This document shows positions 4,591 to 11,471 of a stretch of DNA of 11,471 bases, piece after piece (the first letter of the stretch is position 1; each line of letters begins with the position of its first letter). The notes under the pieces were generated by a model. The model was not told where the DNA came from and made no database searches. It saw only the letters and a list, made by a program, of their open reading frames with translations. Made by a program: the position numbers and the translations under genes. Source of the DNA: Rhizobiaceae bacterium (GTDB lineage Bacteria > Pseudomonadota > Alphaproteobacteria > Rhizobiales > Rhizobiaceae). Where the stretch lies: the NCBI GenBank assembly GCA_016793565.1, contig JAEUMA010000183.1, forward strand, positions 1 to 11,471, written 5' to 3'.

Positions 4591-7218
4591 TCAATTTTCC
4601 GGCATCCACTCGGACATGTGCAACACGTTGCCGCCGAGTTGCTGGAACGCGCGCTGGCGGCATGAGAAGACGATGATCTGCTGCTCGCTCGCCTGGCGAT
4701 GCAGTGCGTCGAACATCTTCTCGATGCGGTCGTCATCGGAATAGACGAGCGCATCGTCGAGGATCACCGGCGCGGGGCGCCCATCCCTCGCCAGCAGGCG
4801 AGCGAAGGCGAGGCGCGTCAGCACCGAAAGCTGTTCGCGCATGCCGCCACTCAGGCGCTCGACCTCTTCTTCCTGTCCGTTGCGCAGGATCTTGTGCGGC
4901 AGCAGCGTCTTGTCGTCGAAAGTGATGGAGACGTCGTCGAAGAGCAGTCCCAGCAGCGGCCGAAGCTCGGTCATGACCGGCAAGAGATAGGTTTCTCGTG
5001 CATGGCCCCGCGCGTCTTCCAGCGCCGAACGAAGCCGCTGGAGCACGGCGACTTCCTTCTCGAATGCGGTAACGCGCCCCTTTGCCGCGGCGAGGGCGTC
5101 GACCACCTCGCGCCATTTTTCCTCGACCGCATCCTCAGAGCGGGCGCGGATCTCGGCGGTGAGCCCGGCGATCTCTTCGCGCAACCGGCCGATTTCTTTC
5201 TCCGCCGCTTCCGCAACGGAGCGGAGACGCCGCAGCGTGGCCTCGGCGGAAGCCAGATCCACCGCGTCGGCTTGTAACCGATCAACGGCGGCCTGATGCT
5301 CCGCCAGAAGTTTGTCCAGACCGGCCAACCGCGCGGCCATCTGCCCTTCGCGTTCGGCGCGGGCCGCTTCCGGCCCGAGTATCGCTTGGACCTCGATCCG
5401 CTCCGCGTCGAGCCTGGCGGAGGCGGTCTGCGCGGCGACGACAGCGTCCGCAGCCGTCGTCTGCATCGGCTCGGTTGCGCGAAATGCCTGCCACGCCGCC
5501 ACCCGCTTCGCCTCGGCCGCCTCATGCGCAGCCCGCGCCTCGACTGGATCCCCTTTCAGCTCAAGGACTTCGCCGGCCGCCGCCCGACGCGCGGCCACGT
5601 CCTCGCGCAGTTCCGGCAATCCGCGAGGCGCGAGCAGCGAAAGGCGCGTTTTCCTCTCGCGAATGTCGCTTTCCTGGCGCTGCGTTTCGACCTGCCGCTT
5701 TCGCGCGGCGGCAAGATCGTCGACCGCCATCGATGCAAGCAGAACGCGTCGCTTCTCTGCGGCTTTTCGCAACTGTTCGTCGCCGCCCACCGGGCTGTTT
5801 GACCGCAGCGCAACGATACCTACGCCGGGGATAGCCAGTTCGGCACGTCCGCCGTAGCTGCGCGCTTCGCCGTCCTTCAGCGGCTCGCCGTCGAGACTGA
5901 CGATCGGTGCCTGCGGCTCGTAGGCGATCACGACCGAAGGCCGGCCGGCTTCCGCGACCGCCTTGAGCTTCGCAATCTCGATGTCGAGCGCTTCGAGTTC
6001 ACTCACGGCCTTCTCGGGCAGTCTCAGCAGAGCGAGGGAAGCCTCGCCTTCCTCGATCTCCTTGCGGGCTGCCTCTGCCGCGTCCAGTTTCTGCTCCAGT
6101 TCCGCCAATTGCTCCGCGGCTTCCCGCGCCTTCTGAGCGGCGTCGAGCCGGGCGAGAAGGGCGCGTGCCTCCACGGCCTCCCGTTCGGCGGCGTCGCTGT
6201 CCGCGCGGGCCTTCGCTGCCCTGGCAGCCTCGGCATCGCGGTTTGCAAGCGCCGTGGCGTTCCGCAGTTCGGCCTCGCCGAGCTTGCCGCTCAGTTTCGC
6301 CGCTCGTTCGAGAGCCGCGTGGAAGCTCATCTGCTCCCGGTGCGCGTTGTCCCGCTGCTCCCGCGTCAGAAGCAGTTCGGCTTCCGCCGCGCGCCGTACC
6401 TCGGCCTGCGTCTTGGCCTTGTCGAATGTCGCCTGGGCAGCCGCGATAGCCTGAAGGCGCTGTTGGCGATCCTCGGGGCGATCGAGTTCGGCGAGCCGCT
6501 TTGCCGCTACGGAACGCTTGTCGAGAGCCTCGCGCAACGCGGTGATTTCGGCGGAAAGCCGTCGCTCGTCAGCCTCCAGCCGGTCACGTCGTTCGATCGT
6601 CTCGGCATAGCGCTCGCCCGCCTTGGGCCGTCCGGTCGGCGTGACGAGACGGCCGAGCGCCTCCTCGGTTGCAGCCATGATCTCGGCCATCCGGCGTCCG
6701 CCCGTGACAGCCTCGACCTCGCCCTGCACCGATTCGAGAAGGCTTGCGCGGACCTGCTTTTCGCTGTCCTCCTCCGACTTGCTGCGCCTGTCGATGCCCG
6801 TTACGCCCTGGCGCACCCAGAGCAGCCCCGCCGGGCCGGCGGTTCCCCCGCGAACTAGCCCGGCTATGAAGCTTTCGGCCTCGTCGGCCTGCGCGACGAT
6901 CCTGCCGTTGGCCAGATCGAGGATGCGCGCCGAGCGTCCGCCGTAAAACTGCTTGGTGATGCGGAAGCGGCCGGCGGCGGTCTCGATATCCGCCTCGACC
7001 AACGGATTGCCGCCGCTGTAGGGGCGCAGGTTGCGCACATCGCCGGCCGTGCTCGAATGCGGCTGGAAAAACAGCGCATGCAGCGCCTCGAAACTGGTCG
7101 ACTTGCCGAACTCGTTGGCGGCGCACAGGACGTTGACCCCGTCGCCGATGCCTTCGAGCGCGACGCCGCGTCCGGCGAACCGCTTCACGTTGAAGAGACG
7201 CAGCGCGCCAATCTTCAT
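4591..7218 (-). CDS. SbcC/Rad50/YhaN-like coiled-coil AAA ATPase
   Basis: An 875-residue SMC-like ATPase. The N-terminal lobe begins MKIGALRLFNVKRF and has the Walker A motif AANEFGKST at 33-41. WVRQG near 134-138 may be the Q-loop. Long alanine/arginine/glutamate-rich helices fill about residues 200-420 and 480-740, indicating an antiparallel coiled coil. The C-terminal lobe has the ABC signature ERLSGGMREQ (787-796) and Walker B PVILDDALVYSDDD (817-830), with Asp822 where many ABC ATPases have the catalytic Glu. No CxxC zinc hook exists; a proline/glycine-containing globular stretch at about 425-475 occupies the coiled-coil apex. The ATG at 7216-7218 overlaps the preceding gene's stop (ATGA), has AGGCGG seven bases upstream, and marks where homology begins. 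It probably forms a nuclease complex with the adjacent SbcD-like protein that processes DNA ends. The length and missing hook are closer to YhaN than to E. coli SbcC. Confidence 0.88.
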   Translation of the reverse strand: MKIGALRLFNVKRFAGRGVALEGIGDGVNVLCAANEFGKSTSFEALHALFFQPHSSTAGDVRNLRPYSGGNPLVEADIETAAGRFRITKQFYGGRSARILDLANGRIVAQADEAESFIAGLVRGGTAGPAGLLWVRQGVTGIDRRSKSEEDSEKQVRASLLESVQGEVEAVTGGRRMAEIMAATEEALGRLVTPTGRPKAGERYAETIERRDRLEADERRLSAEITALREALDKRSVAAKRLAELDRPEDRQQRLQAIAAAQATFDKAKTQAEVRRAAEAELLLTREQRDNAHREQMSFHAALERAAKLSGKLGEAELRNATALANRDAEAARAAKARADSDAAEREAVEARALLARLDAAQKAREAAEQLAELEQKLDAAEAARKEIEEGEASLALLRLPEKAVSELEALDIEIAKLKAVAEAGRPSVVIAYEPQAPIVSLDGEPLKDGEARSYGGRAELAIPGVGIVALRSNSPVGGDEQLRKAAEKRRVLLASMAVDDLAAARKRQVETQRQESDIRERKTRLSLLAPRGLPELREDVAARRAAAGEVLELKGDPVEARAAHEAAEAKRVAAWQAFRATEPMQTTAADAVVAAQTASARLDAERIEVQAILGPEAARAEREGQMAARLAGLDKLLAEHQAAVDRLQADAVDLASAEATLRRLRSVAEAAEKEIGRLREEIAGLTAEIRARSEDAVEEKWREVVDALAAAKGRVTAFEKEVAVLQRLRSALEDARGHARETYLLPVMTELRPLLGLLFDDVSITFDDKTLLPHKILRNGQEEEVERLSGGMREQLSVLTRLAFARLLARDGRPAPVILDDALVYSDDDRIEKMFDALHRQASEQQIIVFSCRQRAFQQLGGNVLHMSEWMPEN

Positions 7219-8342
7219 GGCGCGACCGCCTGCGCATAGGCATAGAGCCGGGCCAGCGCCGAACGCGCGACCTCGCGCTCCTCGGTCGAACGGCTGGTAT
7301 CCGCGGATTCCATGAGCAAAACGTCGGCCGCCTCTCGCAGCGCGCCGACGCGGTCGATGGCGTCGAGATCCCCGGCCTCGCACTCGGTGGCCAGTCCTCG
7401 ATCGTCGAATTCGAAATGGGCGAAGTCCGCACGCGCACTCTCGGCTGCCGACGCAAGGGCCGTACGGGCTTCGAGCCCTGCCCGTCCGGTGGCAACGAGG
7501 TTGATAAGGAACTGCCGCCTGAGCCGGGCCTCCGGCAGCAGAGCGGCCATACGCGCGACGGGATCGTCGCCGTCCAGAAGGTCGAGCGCCAGCCTGCGCC
7601 AGGAAAAGCTGCCGGTCTCCAGCGGAGTTGCCTGCGGAAGCGCCGCCGCTCCTTCGATCGTCACCATCAACGCCTCACCCGGTCGCTCGTGCTTGAAGCG
7701 GTCGGGCTCCGGGGTTCCGCAGTAGCGGGTACGCTGGTCGATCTCGACGCCGCCGTGCCAGTCGCCGAGTGCGAGATAGGAAAGGCCGGCGCGGCGCGCG
7801 CGATCGGGCGCAATCACATCGAGCCCGTTGCCTTCTTCCGAAAAGCTCTGAACCGCACCATGCGCGAGGCCGATGCGGATCGCCCCTTCGCTCGTGGGCG
7901 CGCCATCCATCCACTCGGAGAGATCGCGACCCGGTCGCCGGGTGGTGCAGGGCGCCGGCAGCAGCGTGACGTCGGGCGCGAGTTCGAGCGGCGTCGCCTC
8001 GACGGCCAGCGTCACGTTCTCGGGCGCTTCCGCGCGCAACGTGGACCAGAGCTGCGCGGCCTGCAGCGAGTCGTGGTTTCCCGGCAGCATCACCCAGCAG
8101 ATGCCGCCATGGTGACGCATTTCGGCAAGCGCTTGCCGCCGCACGTCAGCTGACGGGGTCTCCGTGTCAAAGGTGTCGCCGGCAAGCAGGATCGTCGTCG
8201 CGCCGTGGCTGCGCGCATGCTCGGCTAGTTTACCGATCGCGGCATGCCGGGCCTCGCGCAGCTTGGCGGGCAGGTCGCCGGAGAACTGCCCGAAGCGCTT
8301 GCCGAGATGCAGGTCGCCGGAATGAATGAATCGGAACGTCAT
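7215..8342 (-). CDS. SbcD/Mre11/YhaO-like metallophosphoesterase (DNA exonuclease)
   Basis: A 375-residue calcineurin-like phosphoesterase, the likely nuclease partner of the next gene. Metal-binding motifs appear in family order: Asp10-x-His12 in SGDLHLGKRF, AGDTFD with Asp56, PGNHDS with Asn89-His90, His161 in LAHGAV, and GDWH at 193-196 in place of the usual GHxH. Thus the two-metal site looks intact, with an Asp replacing the first His of the last motif. The C-terminal third is variable and would act as cap and ATPase-binding region. The ATG at 8340-8342 shares one base with the helicase stop (TGATG); the upstream AGGG is distant, so translation probably depends on coupling. A longer in-frame start exists upstream but its extension is arginine-rich out-of-frame helicase sequence. 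Mre11-type exo/endonuclease activity is inferred from family. Confidence 0.88.
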   Translation of the reverse strand: MTFRFIHSGDLHLGKRFGQFSGDLPAKLREARHAAIGKLAEHARSHGATTILLAGDTFDTETPSADVRRQALAEMRHHGGICWVMLPGNHDSLQAAQLWSTLRAEAPENVTLAVEATPLELAPDVTLLPAPCTTRRPGRDLSEWMDGAPTSEGAIRIGLAHGAVQSFSEEGNGLDVIAPDRARRAGLSYLALGDWHGGVEIDQRTRYCGTPEPDRFKHERPGEALMVTIEGAAALPQATPLETGSFSWRRLALDLLDGDDPVARMAALLPEARLRRQFLINLVATGRAGLEARTALASAAESARADFAHFEFDDRGLATECEAGDLDAIDRVGALREAADVLLMESADTSRSTEEREVARSALARLYAYAQAVAP

Positions 8343-11300
8343 CAGGCGCTTGTACCCTGTCTTGCCAACTGAATGCGAGCGCGCGCGATAGCCTCGTCGA
8401 GCCTTGCGCGCGCGGTGGCCGCAAGCCGTTCGACGCCGAGAAGACGCGCCATGTCGCGTGGCGGGTCCGGCATATCGAGCAGATCGGGGTTGTCGATGAC
8501 GACATAAGCGAGTTCGGCGACAGGAATGTCGGCGATGGCACGCCGTGACTCTTCGTTGGCGGATGGGCGATAGGGTAGCAAATCCGCAACGAGCCCTTTC
8601 TTCCATATGAAAATGCCGCTGGATTCGCTGGTCGTATCATAGGCGCGAAGGTGAAGATCGATCCGCTCGCGAATGCGGCCGCCAGTTCGCAGCCAGCCGT
8701 GCGCTCGCGCAACACGTTGTGCCAGCACATCGACCGGCAGAGGGCTTTCCGCCTCCATCACGGCTTCGATCATGGCCTTGAGTGTGTCGCGGTAGGCGAA
8801 CTCGTAGAAGAGATCCGGCTCGGCCTTGAACGTCGACAGATCGGTCACGCGGTATCCGGAATTACCGAAGGGCGTCAGTGCCGTCGCAGATCCTGCCGGA
8901 ATGGCAGGCGCGTCCGGAAACACGACGGCGGATGATGAAACGAGTTCGGTCTCGTCGGCAGTCACAGGCGGCGCTACTACGATTGCTTCCGGCAAGTCCT
9001 TGTCGCGAATTTCCTCTATGCCTTCGACCTCGTGCCCCATGTCCCAATGCGTTTGCGCCGTAGCCTCTTCCGCAGCGCGCCGCTCGCGGTCCTGCTGAAG
9101 CAACGCCTCCAGGCTGTCGTGGAGCCTTTCTGCGCAGCCGCTGGCGTCGAACCACCAGTCCGTCGACCAGACGCGCAGGATGTTCCATCCAAGCCCCCGC
9201 AGGACCTGTTCGCGCACCTTGTCACGGTCGCGGGCTGTCGCAGCGCCGTGATAGGTCGCGCCGTCGCACTCCACGCCCGCCAGGTACGCGCCCGCTAGAT
9301 CGGGATGCCGGACGCCGAGGTCGATGCGGAAACCGGAGATGCCGACCTGCGGCACGACCATCCATCCGCGCCGCTCCAGGTGCGAGGCGACGGCTTCCTC
9401 GAAAGGTGAATCGAAGCCGCCGACAGAGCCGCGGTCTTCCGCCGGCAGCGCAATCGCGCCGCGCTCGGCATAGTCGAGGAAAGTCTTGAGGTGCTGCACT
9501 GCGAGCGCCTTCGTGCGGCTGGGGTCGATCTGGTCGGCGGTAAATCCGGAGAAGACGACCAGCTCCTGCCTCGCGCGAGTCACGGCGACGTTGAGCCGCC
9601 GCTCGCCGCCGTCACGGTTCAACGCGCCGAAGTCCATGGTGAGCTTTCCCGCAGTGTCCTTCCAGAAGGTAATCGAGAACAGGATCACGTCCCGCTCGTC
9701 GCCCTGCACGTTCTCCAGGTTCTTGACGATGGTCGGCTCGACCCGGTCTTCGGCGAAGAACCATTCGAGTTCCGGCCTGTCTCGCCGCGCCGCGTCTAGC
9801 AGGTCCAGGATCAGCGACTGCTGCTGCGCGTTGAAGGTGATAATCCCAAGTGTCGGACGTTCCCGCTCGGGCATTTGCAACCAACGTGACATGCGCGCCG
9901 CCGCCTCGGCGACCACGGCTTCCGCCTCGATGCGGTTGGTCCTGCTTTTGCCGCGATCATAGACGCCACCGGGAACTTTGCGCAGAGTGACGGCCCTGTC
10001 CTCGATCGACGGCGACGGAAAGGTCACCAGCCGATTGCGGTAGTAGTGATGGTTCGAGAAGGCGATGAGGGACTCGCTGCGGCTGCGATAGTGCCATCTC
10101 AGGTCCCGCACCGGGATACCGGATGCTCTCGCCTCGTCGAGAATGCTCTCCAAATCCTTCTCGTAGTCGGCGACGTCATCCTCGTCCTCGTTGCGGCCGA
10201 AAAAGTTCGTCGGCGGCAACTGCTTCGGATCGCCGACGATAATCGTCTGGCGCGCGCGTGCGATCGCGCCGACGGCGTCCCATGTGGTGATCTGCGAGGC
10301 TTCGTCGAAAATCACCACATCGAACGGTGCCTGGTTGGGTGGCAGGTACTGGGCGATGGAAAGCGGCGACATCAGCATGCAGGGCGCGAGCTTCGGAAAA
10401 GTCTGCGGCATCTTGCCGATCATGTCGCGGATCGACTGGCTTGGCTTCTGCAATTCCATCTGGTGCCGGAGAAGTCCGAGTTCGGAGTTCCGGGGAACGC
10501 CTGTCACCGGAGGGAGACCGTGCGCCACCGCGCTGATGACGCGACGCGTCGCATGGGCGCGCACCAGGTCGTCGATCTCGCGGAACTCCTTGATGGCATT
10601 CTCGTGTCGGAAGCGGCGAAACGTTCTCAGCACCGGATCGGCGTCCAGCACCTTGGGCAACCACCAGCGCGCGTAGGCCTGTCTAAAGACGGAGCGTGTC
10701 TCACTTGGGGCGGTCGTACCGGTTTCGAGCGATTCGACCAGCGGTCCGAGCCCATTCGCGACGGCTCGTCGTCGGGCGCCGCACCAGGCTGACCAGTCGC
10801 GCAGAAGATTGCGCGCCTCGACAAAGCCCGTCATCTGCTCGACGATTGCTCGTAGGCCGATGCGCAAACCGAGCTCCCTGCCGGCGATCCCGGAGAACTG
10901 CTGCCTGCTGATCTCCATGCCCTGCATCGCAGCGAGCAGCCTGGCGCCGGCTTGCCGAAGTTGGTCCTCCGAACCGCCTTGCAGACAGGGTATCACGGCC
11001 CGCAGCATCGGCCGGATTTCTTCCGCGCTACGGCCGGGCAGCCGCAATGCGCCGCGAAGCGCGCCGGCGAGGTCGAGCACTTCCGCCACGGCAGCGGTGT
11101 CGGTCACAAGACCTCGGAACGGCAGTGGCTTGCCGGCCAACAAGGTGCCGTCAATGCTTGCCAGACATTCCTTCATGCGGCGCAGGTAGGGCAGGTCACG
11201 AGCCGGATCGGCACTGCCTTCGCTCGCATAGCTCTGCAGCAGTTTTTGAAGCTTCCGCTTTCCGAGCGTCGAGTTTGGCCAGAAAGCCGACTCGGCATCC

Positions 11301-11471
11301 CTCCACTGACGCTCAAGGGCTTCCGCGTCGATGTCGCGTACGGCGCGCTCGGGGTAGGACGCCGCCGCGCTTGCTTCCGCTTGCCGGTAGGCATGGGTCG
11401 CCTGGGTCAACTCCGAGAGAGCAGCACGCATCTGCACAAAATCGCGATCGACGGCGATAGAGATGTCGTGG
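8342..11471 (-). CDS. Large SF1 helicase with VSR-like nuclease and DUF3320 domains (Hhe-like), 5' end outside window
   Basis: At least 1042 residues are visible and the frame stays open to the right edge, so the N-terminus, including Walker A and any DUF4011 domain, lies outside. UPF1-like SF1 helicase motifs are clear: DEAS (motif II) at 10295-10306, GDPKQLPPT (III) at 10208-10234, RWHYRSRSESL (IV region), VQGDERDVI (V) at 9680-9706 and VAVTRAR (VI) at 9569-9589. A VSR/MTES_1575-type PD-(D/E)xK nuclease domain follows at about 9092-9418, with RIDLGV (Asp codon at 9322), VECDGATYH (Glu codon at 9271) and RVWSTDWW. After a linker rich in acidic, Ala and Val residues comes a DUF3320-like domain (about 8438-8800). 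Proteins with this order are typically 1400 residues or more and have been described as DUF4011-helicase-Vsr (Hhe) anti-phage candidates. It is the first visible gene of the helicase-SbcD-SbcC operon. The biochemical activity, ATP-driven translocation plus DNA cleavage, is inferred. Confidence 0.88.
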   Translation of the reverse strand, partial: HDISIAVDRDFVQMRAALSELTQATHAYRQAEASAAASYPERAVRDIDAEALERQWRDAESAFWPNSTLGKRKLQKLLQSYASEGSADPARDLPYLRRMKECLASIDGTLLAGKPLPFRGLVTDTAAVAEVLDLAGALRGALRLPGRSAEEIRPMLRAVIPCLQGGSEDQLRQAGARLLAAMQGMEISRQQFSGIAGRELGLRIGLRAIVEQMTGFVEARNLLRDWSAWCGARRRAVANGLGPLVESLETGTTAPSETRSVFRQAYARWWLPKVLDADPVLRTFRRFRHENAIKEFREIDDLVRAHATRRVISAVAHGLPPVTGVPRNSELGLLRHQMELQKPSQSIRDMIGKMPQTFPKLAPCMLMSPLSIAQYLPPNQAPFDVVIFDEASQITTWDAVGAIARARQTIIVGDPKQLPPTNFFGRNEDEDDVADYEKDLESILDEARASGIPVRDLRWHYRSRSESLIAFSNHHYYRNRLVTFPSPSIEDRAVTLRKVPGGVYDRGKSRTNRIEAEAVVAEAAARMSRWLQMPERERPTLGIITFNAQQQSLILDLLDAARRDRPELEWFFAEDRVEPTIVKNLENVQGDERDVILFSITFWKDTAGKLTMDFGALNRDGGERRLNVAVTRARQELVVFSGFTADQIDPSRTKALAVQHLKTFLDYAERGAIALPAEDRGSVGGFDSPFEEAVASHLERRGWMVVPQVGISGFRIDLGVRHPDLAGAYLAGVECDGATYHGAATARDRDKVREQVLRGLGWNILRVWSTDWWFDASGCAERLHDSLEALLQQDRERRAAEEATAQTHWDMGHEVEGIEEIRDKDLPEAIVVAPPVTADETELVSSSAVVFPDAPAIPAGSATALTPFGNSGYRVTDLSTFKAEPDLFYEFAYRDTLKAMIEAVMEAESPLPVDVLAQRVARAHGWLRTGGRIRERIDLHLRAYDTTSESSGIFIWKKGLVADLLPYRPSANEESRRAIADIPVAELAYVVIDNPDLLDMPDPPRDMARLLGVERLAATARARLDEAIARARIQLARQGTSA

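Noticed and set aside
7219..7383. N-terminal extension of the SbcC-like frame
   Set aside because: The 55 extra residues are arginine/glycine-rich out-of-frame translation of the SbcD-like gene's end. Family homology and a ribosome site place the start at 7218.
8343..8606. N-terminal extension of the SbcD-like frame
   Set aside because: The 88 extra residues are arginine-rich out-of-frame translation of the helicase C-terminus; homology starts at MTFRFIHSGDLH.
10046..10792. 248-codon plus-strand open frame inside the helicase gene
   Set aside because: It is antisense to the helicase motif region, and its translation is featureless.

Overview
The window is high-GC bacterial DNA with tightly packed genes, apart from one AT-richer gap at about 3543-4085. 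Codon use and gene content (short-chain dehydrogenases, an Old Yellow Enzyme, a LysR regulator, a TfdB-like aromatic hydroxylase remnant) suggest a proteobacterium, probably an alphaproteobacterium such as a sphingomonad. That assignment is an inference; no rRNA, tRNA or other marker gene is present.

Left part (1-3542): a small redox locus. On the minus strand, an Old Yellow Enzyme-type ene-reductase (1390-2535) is followed by an SDR that looks NAD(H)-dependent (575-1348) and a second SDR that looks NADP(H)-dependent (1-518, cut by the window edge). Gaps of 41 and 56 bases and good Shine-Dalgarno sites indicate one operon. A LysR-type regulator (2634-3542) is divergent from it across a 98-base promoter region that holds two overlapping -10 elements and a near-perfect 19-base palindrome just before the regulator's start codon. 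The set fits LysR-controlled reduction of an activated C=C bond coupled to ketone/alcohol interconversion; the substrate is unknown.

Middle (3543-4590): an apparent genomic seam. No convincing gene is visible between the regulator and a 122-codon remnant of an FAD-dependent aromatic hydroxylase, which has lost about four fifths of its N-terminal side. The gap carries seven TGACGG sites on the two strands, including four copies of CTGACGGTA, plus a separate 10-base direct repeat (CTTGTGACAG). This looks like the edge of an old insertion or a protein-binding repeat cluster.

Right part (4591-11471): a three-gene minus-strand operon joined by stop/start overlaps (TGATG and ATGA). First is a very large SF1 helicase with a VSR/MTES_1575-type nuclease domain and a DUF3320-type C-terminus (5' end outside the window). 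Next come an SbcD/Mre11-like metallophosphoesterase and an SbcC/Rad50/YhaN-like coiled-coil ATPase that has a small globular insert where a zinc hook would normally be. The helicase resembles the DUF4011-helicase-Vsr (Hhe) architecture known as a single-gene anti-phage candidate. Its tight coupling to a dedicated SbcCD-like pair is the best candidate here for an undescribed nucleic-acid-processing or defence system.
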